Part shown: positions 42,661-52,900 of the stretch, in pieces
Position numbering within the stretch: position 1 is the stretch's first letter
Layout: every line of letters begins with the position of its first letter
Assembly (NCBI RefSeq): GCF_004118325.1
Contig: NZ_RDFA01000002.1
Span: 439,001-503,000 of the forward strand
DNA from: Halorientalis pallida
Lineage (GTDB): Archaea > Halobacteriota > Halobacteria > Halobacteriales > Haloarculaceae
Direction of reading: 5' to 3'
DNA length: 64,000 nucleotides
Notes under the pieces: model-generated
What the model saw: only the letters and a program-made list of their open reading frames with translations
What the model was told of the DNA's origin: nothing
Database searches by the model: none
Made by a program: the position numbers and the translations under genes

Positions 42661-42804
42661 TACCCGGGATACCCGCTACCGCCGGTTAAGCGTTCGCGTA
42701 CCGGGGTGGAAGTGAAGCGCGCTCGATTGCTGGCCGTCGGCGTCGCACCGACGCGTCCGTCCACGAACACACAGCTTAGCACCCCCTGGTGTGAACCGGA
42801 GGGT

Positions 42805-43404
42805 ATGGCAGACCAACGCCGGGAGACGACGGTCGCCCTGCCGGGCGACGTGTACGAGCGACTGGGCGGCGACGACGAGGCTGTGGCGGAGACGCTGGAG
42901 ACGCTGGCGGCCGACCACGCGGAGTTGCAGCGCTCTATCGCGCAGTTCACCGACGAGGGTGGCGAGCCACCGATGGGTGAGGGCCAGGCCGCGACGATGG
43001 CGGCGCTGGCCGACTTCGGGCCGCCAATCGGGCGACTGTTGGGGTTCGAACTCGAGGACGCGGAGCCGGGGCGGGCGGTCCTCTCGCTCCAGCCCGGGCC
43101 GGAACACGCCAACCCGATGGGGACGCTTCACGGGGGTGTCCTCTGTGATCTGGGCGACGCTGCGATGGGGTACGCCTACGCGAGTACGCTCGGGCCCGAC
43201 GAGTCGTTCACGACGCTGGAACTCGACGTGAAGTTCCTGCGGCCGGTGTGGGATCAGCGCCTGATGGCGGAAGCGACGATCACGCACGACGGCCGGACGG
43301 TCGGCCTCGTCGAGTGTGACGTGACCGGGCCCGACGACGAACTGATCGCCCACCTGGAGAGTGTCTGCATGACGCTCCGCGGCGACGACGCGGACGGCCG
43401 GTAG
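42805..43404 (+). CDS. PaaI-type hotdog thioesterase
   Basis: A 199-residue protein. The C-terminal ~130 residues form a hotdog fold: NPMGTLHGGVLCDLGDAAMG is the thioesterase signature with the active-site region, and FTTLELDVKFLRPVWDQRLM the central strand. The N-terminal ~65 residues are a helical extension (EAVAETLETLAADHAELQRS). Family members hydrolyse acyl-CoA thioesters. The ATG at 42805 starts just after a GGAGGG that could serve as Shine-Dalgarno. Confidence 0.85.
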   Translation: MADQRRETTVALPGDVYERLGGDDEAVAETLETLAADHAELQRSIAQFTDEGGEPPMGEGQAATMAALADFGPPIGRLLGFELEDAEPGRAVLSLQPGPEHANPMGTLHGGVLCDLGDAAMGYAYASTLGPDESFTTLELDVKFLRPVWDQRLMAEATITHDGRTVGLVECDVTGPDDELIAHLESVCMTLRGDDADGR

Positions 43405-43491
43405 TCCGTCGGCCCGAGGAACAGTCCAGCGAATCGAACTTCGAAACACGCCGAGATATTAATGGCTGGAGCAACGAGATAGCGTACACGA

Positions 43492-43620
43492 ATGTCCGGA
43501 AACCGGGAGCGGCGGGCGTCTCTGTCGGGCTGTCGGCCGTCTGGGCTGTCCGGTGCGGTCTCGACCCGGCAGCGACGCGCCGTCGCCACCCGTCACGGAC
43601 AGTGGGGGAATCCGGAGTGA
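43492..43620 (+). CDS. Possible 42-residue leader-encoded peptide
   Basis: A short frame directly upstream of the next gene: MSGNRERRASLSG to WGNPE, basic and serine-rich. The TATA element GATATTAA (43455-43462) lies about 30 nt before this ATG, so this would be the first, leaderless, frame of the transcript. The stop is 6 nt from the start of the next gene. It may be a real peptide or the untranslated leader. Confidence 0.35.
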   Translation: MSGNRERRASLSGCRPSGLSGAVSTRQRRAVATRHGQWGNPE

Positions 43621-43626
43621 GAACCG

Positions 43627-44241
43627 ATGCGTGAGCCCGAGAACCGGGACTGGACCGAGCAGGAGACGGCCCAGCACATGGCCGAACAGGTCTGTCTGGG
43701 GTTCCAGGCCCACGACCGGAAACGACGAGACGAGGCTGTCGAAGCCTTCGCCACCGTCGACGCGCTCCAGTTTCAACACGTCGACACCGAGACCGCCACG
43801 CACGCGGCGACGGCCTACGTCGCGGCCCTGTGGGCCAAAGACGACGTCGAGGTCGACCACATGGCCGACGGCGAGATCGACGACGACGACCTGATCGAGG
43901 CCGACTGGGAGCCCGTCCGCGAGAAGTTCCGCGAACGGGCCTCTATCCTGGGGATGAACCCACGCTACGCCGAGCTATCGACGACGGCCTGGCGCAACCA
44001 CAAGACCGGCCGGGACTACTGGACGCCGATCCAGCGGGCCCAGGTGATCGAACTCCGTGCGGCGATGAGCGACGAGGAGTACCCGCACAAACCACGATAC
44101 GGCCAGTCCGGGTTCGGCCCGGAGGCGGCCCGGTACGCCCTGGCCGTCGAACTCCACGACATGCACACTGATCGACACTGGCAGCAAGCGATGGACGTGA
44201 TGGTGCCGTACTTCGAGGCGATACTGGAGGCGCATGACTGA
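43627..44241 (+). CDS. Conserved haloarchaeal protein, unknown
   Basis: A 204-residue acidic soluble protein with helical composition: AQHMAEQVCLGFQAHDRKRR, HAATAYVAALWAKDDVEVDH, FRERASILGMNPRYAELSTT and YALAVELHDMHTDRHWQQAM. No cofactor motif. It overlaps the sensor kinase by 8 nt, so the two are co-translated and may work together. Function unknown. Confidence 0.7.
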   Translation: MREPENRDWTEQETAQHMAEQVCLGFQAHDRKRRDEAVEAFATVDALQFQHVDTETATHAATAYVAALWAKDDVEVDHMADGEIDDDDLIEADWEPVREKFRERASILGMNPRYAELSTTAWRNHKTGRDYWTPIQRAQVIELRAAMSDEEYPHKPRYGQSGFGPEAARYALAVELHDMHTDRHWQQAMDVMVPYFEAILEAHD

Positions 44242-45796
44242 GGATTCATCGGCCGGACTCTCACCCGGACCACTGGCCGACGCCGCGATCACCACCGACG
44301 GGACCGACGAGGGGAGCGACGGCCAGGTCTCGATCCTCCACGTCGACGACGACCCCGACATGCTGTCGCTGTCGAAGACGATGCTCGAACGCCGGGACAT
44401 CGACGTGACCACCCGGACCAGCGCCGAGGAGGGCCTGGAGTACCTCCAGGAGGCCGACGTGGGCTGTATCGTCAGCGACTACGAGATGCCCCGGACCGAC
44501 GGCCTGGAGTTTCTGGAAGCCGTCCGCACCGACTACCCCGATCTCCCCTTCATCCTCTTCACCGGCAAGGGCGGCGAGGAGATCGCGAGCAAGGCGATCT
44601 CGGCCGGCGTCACCGACTACCTCCAGAAGGAACCCGACGAGGGCCAGTACACGGTACTGGCCAACCGGATCGTCAACCTCGTCGACCAGTACCGCGCGAA
44701 GAAGGCCGTCGAGCAGACCCAGAAGCGGTTCAGCAAGCTCATCGAACACTCGACGGACGTCATCTCGATCATCAGCCCGGACGCCCGCTTCGAGTACCTC
44801 TCTCCCTCCGCGGAACACATCCTCGGCTACGAACCGGCCGAGATGGTCGGCGAGTACATCTTCGACTACGCGCACCCCGAGGACCGCGACGAGGCCATGG
44901 AGAAGTTCTTCGAGACGGTCAAAGACCCCGACAAACAGCCGACCGTCGAGTTCCGGTTCAAACACCCCGACGGCTCCTGGCCCGTCCTCGAATCCCGGGG
45001 CCGCAACCTGCTGGACGACCCCGACGTCCAGGGCTTCGTCGTCAACTCCCGGGAGATCACCGAACTCCGCGAACACGAGCAGGAGCTGAAACGACAGAAC
45101 GACCAGCTCGAGGTCATCCGCAGCGTCGTCTCCCACGACCTGAAGAACCCGCTGAACGTGGCCAAGACGACGCGGGACCTGGCCGCCGAGGACTTCGACG
45201 ACCCCGACCGTCGCGAGGACGTGCCCGAACACCTCGACCGCCTGGGCCGCGCCCTCGACCGGATGGACGTCATCATCAGCGACATGCTCACGATGGCCCA
45301 GCAGGGCCAGCGTGTGGCCGAGACCGAACCGGTCGACCTGGAAGCCACCGCCCGGGCGGCCTGGGAGATGGCCGGCGGCGACGACGCCACCCTCGAAATC
45401 GCCGAGACACCGACGATCCGGGCCGACGAGAGCCGTCTCCAGCAACTCCTGGAGAACCTCTTTCACAATTCGACTCGGCACACCGACTCGGCCGTGACGG
45501 TGACGGTCGGAACCACGGCGGCGGACGACACCGACGACGACGCACGGATCGTCGGCCTGTACGTCGAGGACGACGGCCCGGGGATTCCCGACGACGAGTA
45601 CGAGACGGTGTTCGAGTCCGGCTACTCCACCGCCGAGGAGGGTAGTGGCTTCGGGCTGGCTATCGTCGAGCAGATCGCCAAGGCCCACGGCTGGGAAGTC
45701 GGGATTACCGATCCCGGTGAGGGTGAGGCTCGGGAGAACGGTGACACCCCCGACCCCGGCACGCGAGTCCTGATCGACGGCGTGCAGGTCGCGTGA
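44234..45796 (+). CDS. Hybrid sensor histidine kinase (receiver-PAS-kinase)
   Basis: A 520-residue cytoplasmic sensor kinase. The N-terminal receiver domain holds phosphoacceptor Asp82 in CIVSDYEMP and Lys in FTGKGGEE. A PAS domain follows (~155-280: STDVISIISPDARFEYLSPS and HPDGSWPVLESRGRNLL). The dimerisation domain carries His301 in VVSHDLKNPLNVAK. The ATPase domain has LLENLFHNSTRH, DDGPGIP and GSGFGLAIVEQIAKAHGW. There is no membrane segment. It reads an unknown signal through PAS; no partner regulator is adjacent. Confidence 0.92.
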   Translation: MTEDSSAGLSPGPLADAAITTDGTDEGSDGQVSILHVDDDPDMLSLSKTMLERRDIDVTTRTSAEEGLEYLQEADVGCIVSDYEMPRTDGLEFLEAVRTDYPDLPFILFTGKGGEEIASKAISAGVTDYLQKEPDEGQYTVLANRIVNLVDQYRAKKAVEQTQKRFSKLIEHSTDVISIISPDARFEYLSPSAEHILGYEPAEMVGEYIFDYAHPEDRDEAMEKFFETVKDPDKQPTVEFRFKHPDGSWPVLESRGRNLLDDPDVQGFVVNSREITELREHEQELKRQNDQLEVIRSVVSHDLKNPLNVAKTTRDLAAEDFDDPDRREDVPEHLDRLGRALDRMDVIISDMLTMAQQGQRVAETEPVDLEATARAAWEMAGGDDATLEIAETPTIRADESRLQQLLENLFHNSTRHTDSAVTVTVGTTAADDTDDDARIVGLYVEDDGPGIPDDEYETVFESGYSTAEEGSGFGLAIVEQIAKAHGWEVGITDPGEGEARENGDTPDPGTRVLIDGVQVA

Positions 45797-45799
45797 CGG

Positions 45800-46372
45800 T
45801 CAGAGCACCGGTCCGAGGGCCAGGCCGACGGTCATCGCCCCTGCAGCGACCAGCGGGATGGTCAAGTTGTCGTCGATCACGTAGCCTCGAATCACGGGTT
45901 TGACGCCGTCGGCCAGCATCGCCGCCAGTCCCCCGAGCACCGCCGCCACCGGCGGGACGAACGGGAGCGCCAGCCCAGTACAGACCAGAAACATGGCGCC
46001 GAGGACGCGCGGTCGCTTGATCGACCGGAGTTCGTCCGCGCTGAGCAGGCCCGAGACCGGATCCCCGAGCGTGAGCATCAGGATGGCGGGGACGGCGATC
46101 GTCGGTCCGAACAGGAGGCCGGTCGTCGACCCGCTGAACACGTACAGCGCGTACCCCGCCGGATTGTCCTGTTCGTACTCCCTGGTCAGCACGTCGTAGA
46201 CGACCCACTCGAAGCCAAAGCCCAGGCGGGCCACCTCGAGGACGACGGTGAGCGCCAGCCCACCGACCAGCAGGTAGCGCAACTGTGGCCAGGTGAGCAG
46301 GTCCAGCAGGTAGAGCCCGGGCACCCCCGCGCCACTCGCGTGAACGAGTCGGCGTGCGACCTCGTTGGCCAT
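45800..46372 (-). CDS. Dolichol-kinase/phosphatidate cytidylyltransferase-like membrane protein
   Basis: A 190-residue membrane protein with about six hydrophobic segments. ARRLVHASGAGVPGLYLLDL, SGSTTGLLFGPTIAVPAILM, TLGDPVSGLLSADELRSIKR and LGGLAAMLADGVKPVIRGYVIDD-like sequence match the CTP-dependent lipid kinase family that includes dolichol kinase. It may phosphorylate a polyprenol or phospholipid precursor. The start overlaps the glyS stop (TGATG), so it is in the CBS-glyS operon. Confidence 0.82.
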   Translation of the reverse strand: MANEVARRLVHASGAGVPGLYLLDLLTWPQLRYLLVGGLALTVVLEVARLGFGFEWVVYDVLTREYEQDNPAGYALYVFSGSTTGLLFGPTIAVPAILMLTLGDPVSGLLSADELRSIKRPRVLGAMFLVCTGLALPFVPPVAAVLGGLAAMLADGVKPVIRGYVIDDNLTIPLVAAGAMTVGLALGPVL

Positions 46373-48231
46373 CAGAGGGCGCCGACGGTCGTCTCGCCGG
46401 CCCGCAGGTCCGCGACGACGCCAGCCAGCTCGTCGACCGGAACGCGGGCCTGCGCCGTCGTGTCCCGGTCGCGGATCGTCACCGTCCCGTCCTCCAGCGT
46501 GTCGTAGTCGACGGTCACGCAGTAGGGCGTCCCCACTTCGTCCTGCCGGCGGTAGCGCCGACCGATGGAGCCGGAGGCGTCCTCGGCGACCTCGAAACCG
46601 GCCCGGCGGAGCCGTTCGGCGATCTCCCCGGCTCGCTCACCCAGCCCGTCCTTGTCCATCAGCGGGAACACCGCCACCGTCGTCGGCGCGAGTTCCGGCG
46701 GGAGGGTCAGGACGGTGCGCTCGTCGTCCTCGTCGTCACTGCTCGCGGCTTCTTCTCGCGGGCTTTGCCCGCTCGAATGGTCCGAGGCGCTTCGCGCCTC
46801 GCTATCACCGCTCGTGTCCGAGGCTGAAGCCTCGCTTCCCTCGCCCGCGTCGTCCTGCGTCAGGCTGTGGGCCAGCACGGTATAGACCAGCCGGTCGACA
46901 CCGAAGGATGGCTCGACGACGTGTGGCGTGACGTGTTCGCCGGCCTCGGTGACCTCCTCGACGGCGAAGCCGGTCTTCTCGACCGGGACGGTGTACTCCG
47001 CGCCGTCCACGTCGACGGTCACCTCGTCGTCTTCGAACGCCGAGCGGTCCCGTTCCGCGAGGGCTTCGAGGGCGTCGCCCACGGCGGCGGCGTCACCGCC
47101 GAATTCGGGACCGAGGTAGCTCATGTCCGGTTCGACCGTGGCGCGCTCGACGGTGATCGGGTCGTCGTACTGCCTGAAGATCGTGAAGTCGTCGTCGGCG
47201 TACTCCCCGTGCTTGGTGAGGTCGTAGTCGCCGCGGTAGGCGAAGCCGGTGATCTCGATCCAGTCACCACCGATCTCGGCTTCCGCGTCCCAGCAGTCCG
47301 CGGCGTAGTGGGCGAGTTCGCCCGAGCGATGCTGGCGGAACCGGAATCGATCCATGTCGACGCCGATGCGCTCGTACCAGCCCTGGGCGACGCCCAGGTA
47401 GTAACCCACCCAGTCGCTCCCGACGACGCCCTCTTCGACGGCCTCGCCGACAGTCATCTCGACTGGTGCGCCGTCGTCGTCGTCCTGGCGGGCTTCCGAG
47501 TACAGCGTGACTTCCACGTCTTCGACCGACTCCAGGTCCGGTTCGTCGGTTTCGGGATCGACGAAGTGTTCGAGTTCGGCCTGCGCGAACTCCCGGAGGC
47601 GGACCAGCCCTTTTCGCGGGCTGATCTCGTTGCGGTAGGCCGCGCCGATCTGGGCGACGCCGAAGGGGAGTTGTCCGCGGGCGTACTCCTTCAGTCGCGG
47701 GAACTCCACGAAGATACCCTGAGCGGTCTCGGGACGGAGATAGCCCGGCGAGGAACTGCCCGGGCCGATGTTCGTCTCGAACATGAGGTTGAAGTCGTCG
47801 ACGGGTTCGCCGGCGAGGTCGGTGCCACAGGACGGACAGACCAGGTCGTTCTCGGCGATGATCTCCTCGATCTCCGCGATGGCGATGGACTCGGCCTCCT
47901 CGATGTCGGTGTTGTCCTCGACGATGTGATCCGCGCGGTGGGAGGCCCCGCACTCGGGGCACTCGACGATCATGTCGTCGAAGCCGTCGAGGTGGCCCGA
48001 GGCCTCGAAGACGGGTTCGGGCATGACGTTGGGGGCTTCGATCTCCATGTGGCCCTCGCGGCGGACGAACCGGTCGCGCCAGGCGTCTTCGAGGTTCTCC
48101 TTCAGGGTCGCGCCTTCGGGACCGTAGACGTAGAAGCCGGAGACGCCGCCGTAAGCCTCGCTGGACTGGAAGAAAAAGCCCCGTCGCTTGGCCAGTTCCG
48201 TGAGTCGGTCGGTTGCGGTGTCGTCGGTCAT
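46372..48231 (-). CDS. glyS: Glycyl-tRNA synthetase
   Basis: A 619-residue class II alpha2-type glycyl-tRNA synthetase. The N-terminus RLTELAKRRGFFFQSSEAYG, the motif GVAQIGAAYRNEISPRKGLV, and FEVAEDASGSIGRRYRRQDE in the anticodon-binding domain identify it. CPECGASHRADH and CPSCGTDLAG are the inserted zinc-binding cysteines of the archaeal type. An acidic, Ser/Glu/Asp-rich insertion of about 45 residues lies before the C-terminal domain, and its DNA contains three short hairpins. It overlaps the CBS gene by 4 nt upstream. Confidence 0.95.
   Translation of the reverse strand: MTDDTATDRLTELAKRRGFFFQSSEAYGGVSGFYVYGPEGATLKENLEDAWRDRFVRREGHMEIEAPNVMPEPVFEASGHLDGFDDMIVECPECGASHRADHIVEDNTDIEEAESIAIAEIEEIIAENDLVCPSCGTDLAGEPVDDFNLMFETNIGPGSSSPGYLRPETAQGIFVEFPRLKEYARGQLPFGVAQIGAAYRNEISPRKGLVRLREFAQAELEHFVDPETDEPDLESVEDVEVTLYSEARQDDDDGAPVEMTVGEAVEEGVVGSDWVGYYLGVAQGWYERIGVDMDRFRFRQHRSGELAHYAADCWDAEAEIGGDWIEITGFAYRGDYDLTKHGEYADDDFTIFRQYDDPITVERATVEPDMSYLGPEFGGDAAAVGDALEALAERDRSAFEDDEVTVDVDGAEYTVPVEKTGFAVEEVTEAGEHVTPHVVEPSFGVDRLVYTVLAHSLTQDDAGEGSEASASDTSGDSEARSASDHSSGQSPREEAASSDDEDDERTVLTLPPELAPTTVAVFPLMDKDGLGERAGEIAERLRRAGFEVAEDASGSIGRRYRRQDEVGTPYCVTVDYDTLEDGTVTIRDRDTTAQARVPVDELAGVVADLRAGETTVGAL
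46758..46833. repeat. Three hairpins within the glyS linker
   Basis: Three short perfect hairpins occur in 76 nt: GCGGGCTTTGCCCGC (46758-46772), GAGGCGCTTCGCGCCTC (46784-46800) and GAGGCTGAAGCCTC (46820-46833). All are in frame within the acidic insertion of glyS. They look like tandem mini-hairpin insertions tolerated in a disordered linker, and they could slow the ribosome. Confidence 0.55.
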
Positions 48232-49079
48232 CGGTAGAGTGCGCGAAGCAAGTCCACGTCCTGGACGACGCCGGCGAGGACGTCACCGGAGACGAGCGGG
48301 ATCTGCTCGATGTCGTTGTCGATCATCAACTGGGCGGCGTCCTGGGCGGTCCGGCGCTTCGAGACGGTGACCAGGCCGTCGCTCATGAACTCCCGGACGG
48401 GTTTGGCGGGGATCTCGACGTTGCGGGTCGGCATGTAGCTGTTGCCGACGGCCTTGACCGACTCCCACTTCCAGTCGTCGTCGTCGTCGGCGATGGACTC
48501 GCCGGTGTCGGCCTCGCCCTCGACGACGCGGGCCACGTCGAGGATGTCGACCTCGGTGATGATGCCGTCCATGTCGCCGTCCTCGTCGAGGACGACCGCG
48601 TAGGGGACGCCCGCGTGGGAGAGTTCCCGCTCGGCCACGGGCAGGGGCGTCTCGACGTAGACGCAGTTGATCTCCCGGGTCGCGAGGTCGCCGACCTCGG
48701 TGTCGCCGTCGACCTCGCCCTCGGCGATGGCGTGGATCACGTCGGTGACGGTGACGATGCCTTCGAGTCGGCCGTCGACGACGGGCACACGGCGCGCGTC
48801 CTCGGTGACCATCAGCTCCGCGACCTCGGTGAGGTCGGCGTCCTGGGTTGTCGTGGGGACCTCCTCGACCAGGAGCGCGAGCTGGTCCTCGTCGGGCTGT
48901 TCGATCAGTGCGTCCCGGGAGACCAGCCCCCGGAACTCCTCGCCGTCGTCTCCCTCCTTGATCACGGGGACCGACGAGAACGCCCGTTCCTGCAGATACT
49001 CGAGGACGTCGTCACGCGTCCCTGGCAACTCGACCGTGACGACCGCCGAACGGGGCGTCATGGCGTCTGCGACCTTCAT
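48228..49079 (-). CDS. Multi-CBS-domain protein
   Basis: A 283-residue cytoplasmic protein built of four CBS repeats in two Bateman modules: MKVADAMTPRSAVVTVELPG, LTEVAELMVTEDARRVPVVD, YVETPLPVAERELSHAGVPY and TVSKRRTAQDAAQLMIDNDI. Such modules bind adenine nucleotides as energy sensors. The partner is unknown, but the gene is the first of an operon with glyS and the lipid kinase-like gene. The ATG at 49079 is preferred; eight extra residues would be added from 49103. Confidence 0.88.
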   Translation of the reverse strand: MKVADAMTPRSAVVTVELPGTRDDVLEYLQERAFSSVPVIKEGDDGEEFRGLVSRDALIEQPDEDQLALLVEEVPTTTQDADLTEVAELMVTEDARRVPVVDGRLEGIVTVTDVIHAIAEGEVDGDTEVGDLATREINCVYVETPLPVAERELSHAGVPYAVVLDEDGDMDGIITEVDILDVARVVEGEADTGESIADDDDDWKWESVKAVGNSYMPTRNVEIPAKPVREFMSDGLVTVSKRRTAQDAAQLMIDNDIEQIPLVSGDVLAGVVQDVDLLRALYR

Positions 49080-49291
49080 ATTGGGTCCAAATCCTGCCTG
49101 CACCTACAAAGGCCTTCACATTGGCCCCGCCCGCGCCCGCGACACCCCGCCCAATCACACCCGGGCGTCGGCCCCGAAACCAGTCCCGAACGAGTCGGCC
49201 CACTCGCCCGGGCCAGCAGAATCGACCACACTGAAAAAGGACACCATTAAATTCCGGCACTTTTTTATTGTCGTGTGTAAGACTCTCATGC

Positions 49292-49456
49292 ATGGCACAG
49301 GATGGCGCTGCCAGGGAATCGGTCGCAGACTGCGAAGCGATGGGCTCGGTCGACAGCGGCGAGGTCGATCAGTTCATCATTGCGTACCCGTGTCAGGACG
49401 ACGCCTGGGCGTCCATCCCACTTACAGCGGCCGCCTCGCTCGACGAGTGGTGTTGA
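49292..49456 (+). CDS. DUF7556-like small protein
   Basis: A 54-residue protein starting MAQDGAARESVADCEAMGSV. The central segment SVDSGEVDQFIIAYPCQDDA followed by WASIP fits the pattern of small haloarchaeal DUF7556 proteins, in which a SVD...IIAD....DAW block is conserved. The short frame has an AT-rich upstream TTAAATTC element at 49248-49255. It is separate from the CBS gene. Function unknown. Confidence 0.6.
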   Translation: MAQDGAARESVADCEAMGSVDSGEVDQFIIAYPCQDDAWASIPLTAAASLDEWC

Positions 49457-49563
49457 GGCCACACCGCGCTCGCTTCTCGACTGCCAGCACCGACCAGTCA
49501 CAGCGGCGGGGCGGTCGCCGCGAACGACGAAGATTTTTGACCCGTCCCGTCCTGTGAGACGAC

Positions 49564-49986
49564 ATGGATTATCGTGAAGTCGAGGGTGCCCGGGAGTACG
49601 TTGCCCGGCTCGACCACGGCGTCGGCTGGCGCAGTCAGATCGAGGCCTTCGCCGACGAGGAGGGCATCGACGCGGCCTTCTTCATCGGCCTGGGTGCGGT
49701 GCAGGACGCGACGCTTCTGTTCTACGACCAGGACGACCAGGAGTACCAGACCGTCGAGTTCGACGAACCGTTCGAGGTCGTGCCCGCCGTCGGGAACGTC
49801 TCCTGGCTGGAGGGCGAGCGCTTCGCCCACACGCACATGACGCTCTCGCGCGAGGACGGCTCGGTCGTGGCTGGCCACCTCGACGAGGCGACGACGTTCG
49901 CGGGCGAACTGTACGTCCGCGAGTTCGACACGAAACTGGACCGGGAGCACGACGAGACAACCGATCTGGACCTCTGGCCGCTCTAA
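49564..49986 (+). CDS. PPC/DUF296-domain protein
   Basis: A 140-residue protein with a plant-and-prokaryote-conserved (PCC/DUF296) domain. VARLDHGVGWRSQIEAFADE is the first helix, AFFIGLGAVQDATLLFYDQD the central strand, and FAHTHMTLSREDGSVVAGHL the HxH metal-binding motif. Archaeal members trimerise and are annotated as DNA-binding or metal-binding; the real role is unclear. The stop overlaps polC start by one base (TAATG), so it is co-translated with PolD. Confidence 0.85.
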   Translation: MDYREVEGAREYVARLDHGVGWRSQIEAFADEEGIDAAFFIGLGAVQDATLLFYDQDDQEYQTVEFDEPFEVVPAVGNVSWLEGERFAHTHMTLSREDGSVVAGHLDEATTFAGELYVREFDTKLDREHDETTDLDLWPL

Positions 49987-52900
49987 TGCGAGAGGCAGAC
50001 GACCGCTATTTCGAGCGGCTGGAAGCCGACCTCGACGACGCCTTCGAGGTGGCACAGGCGGCCCGCGAGCGCGGCGGCGACCCCACGAAAGACGTGGAGA
50101 TTCCCACGGCGCGGGACATGGCCGACCGCGTCGAGAATATCCTCGGCATCGACGGTGTGGCCGAACGGGTGCGGGACCTCGAAGGTGAGATGAGCCGAGA
50201 GGAGGCCGCGCTCGAACTCGTCGAGGACTTCGTGGACGGCTCCGTCGGCGACTACGACACCGACGCCGGCAAGATCGAGGGCGCAGTGCGGACGGCGGTC
50301 GCCCTCCTGACCGAGGGTGTCGTCGCCGCCCCGATCGAGGGCATCGACCGCGTCGAGGTCCTCGAGAACGACGACGGGACGGAGTTCGTCAACGTCTACT
50401 ACGCCGGCCCGATCCGCTCTGCGGGTGGGACCGCACAGGCCCTGTCCGTGCTGGTCGCCGACTACGCCCGCTCGTTGCTCGGCATGGACGAGTTCAAAGC
50501 TCGCAAGGACGAGATCGGTCGCTACGCCGAGGAGGTCGACCTCTACGACCAGGAGACGGGCCTGCAGTACTCACCCAAGGAGAAAGAGAGCAAGTTCATC
50601 GCCGAGCACATGCCGATCATGCTGGACGGGGAGGCCACCGGCGACGACGAGGTCTCGGGCTATCGCGACCTCGAACGGATCGACACCAACTCCGCTCGCG
50701 GCGGGATGTGTCTGGTCTTCGCCGAGGGGATCGCCCTGAAAGCCCCGAAGATCCAGCGCTACACCCGCAACTTAGAGGAAGTCGAGTGGCCCTGGCTCCA
50801 GGACCTCATCGACGGCACGATCGGCAAGGACGACGGCGACGACGAGGGCGAGGACGGCGAGGAGGCCGAGGCGAGCGACGGCGAGGCCGACGACGCGGCC
50901 GAGGACGCGACCGACGAACCGGCGGGACCGCCCCGCGTCGACCCCTCCGAGAAGTTCCTGCGGGACCTGATCGCCGGTCGACCGGTGTTCACCCACCCGA
51001 GCGAACCCGGTGGATTTCGCCTGCGCTACGGCCGGGCGCGCAATCACGGGTTCGCGACCGCGGGCGTTCACCCCGCCACGATGCACCTGGTCGACGACTT
51101 CCTCGCGACCGGGACCCAGATCAAGACCGAGCGCCCCGGCAAGGCGGCGGGCGTCGTCCCCGTCGACACCATCGAGGGGCCAACGGTTCGGCTGGCCAAC
51201 GGCGACGTGCGCCGCATCGACGACCCCGGAGAGGCGCTGGCGGTCCGCAACGGCGTCGAGGCCATCCTCGATCTGGGGGAGTATCTGGTCAACTACGGCG
51301 AGTTCGTCGAGAACAATCACCCCCTGGCTCCAGCCAGCTACACCGTCGAGTGGTGGGAGCAGGACCTCGAAGCCTCGGCCGCCGACGTCCAGGCCATGCG
51401 CGACTCGGTGCGCGTCGATCTGTCCGATCCCAGCGCCGACGAGGCCATCCAGTGGGCGATGGAGTACGACGCCCCGATCCATCCGAACTACACCTACTGC
51501 TGGCACGACATCTCGGTCGACGAGTTCGAGCGGCTGGCGGCGGCCGTGGCCGACGGGGAGATCGCGAACACTGATGGCGCCGTCGTCTCGGATACCAGCG
51601 ACGGCGATCCCGCCGAGGGCGACCTGATCGTCCCCCGAGCCGACGATCCCGAGGACGTCTCGGGCGTCCTCGAGAGCCTCCTCGTCGAACACCACCAGCA
51701 CGAGGACCGACTGGTCGTCCCCGACTGGAAGGCCCTCGTCGTCTCGCTGGGCCTCACGGAGCGCCTGGAGCGAGAGTGGGCCCCCGAGGACCTCCCCGCC
51801 ACGGCCCGTGAGTACGACGGCGGCGACAACGCCATCCGCGCAGTCAACGCCGTCGCGCCCTTCGAGATCCGGGAACGGGCCCCGACCCGCATCGGCAACC
51901 GGATGGGGCGACCCGAGAAGTCCGAGTCCCGCGAACTCTCGCCGGCGGTCCACACCCTCTTTCCCATCGGCGAGGCCGGCGGGAACCAGCGGGACGTGTC
52001 CAAAGCCGCCGACGCCGGTGACGCCGTCGAGGGCACCCAGGGCGAGATCGAGGTACAGGTCGGTCGCCGGGAGTGTACCGACTGTGGCACCCGCACCTAC
52101 CACGCCCGCTGTCCCGACTGCAACGGTGTCACCGACGCCGTCTACGTCTGCCGGGACTGTGACATCGAGGTCGAACCCGACCCCTCGGGCCGGGCCGAGT
52201 GCCACCGCTGTGAGTCGCTGGCCTCGCCCGTCCAGTACGAGACGATCAACGTCCGCGAGCAGTTCCGCGACGCCCTCGACAGCGTGGGCCTGCGCGAGAA
52301 CGCCTTCGACATCGTCAAAGGCGTCAAGGGGCTCTCCTCGAAGACCAAGACCCCCGAACCGATCGAGAAGGGGATCCTCAGATCGAAACACGGCGTCTCG
52401 GCGTTCAAGGACGGCACGGTCCGCTACGACATGACCGACCTGCCCGTGACCGCCGTTCGCCCCGCCGAACTCGACGTGACCGCAGACCAGTTCCGCGAAC
52501 TCGGCTACGAGGAGGACATGCAGGGCGAACCCCTGCGCCACGACGATCAACTCGTGGAACTCAAAGTCCAGGACATCGTCCTCTCGAACGGCGCGGCCGA
52601 ACACATGCTCAAGACGGCCGACTTCGTCGACGACCTGCTGGAATCCTACTATGGGCTGGACCCCTTCTACGACCTCGACGACCGCCAGGAACTCGTCGGG
52701 GAGCTGGTGTTCGGGATGGCACCGCACACGAGCGCGGCGACAGTTGGCCGAATTGTCGGATTTACGTCAGCCGCAGTCGGGTACGCCCATCCGTACTTCC
52801 ACGCCGCGAAACGCCGGAATTGCTTCCATCCCGAGACGAAAGTCTGGTACGAGGACGAGGATGACACGTGGCACCACGAGTCCATCGAGTCGCTCGTCGA

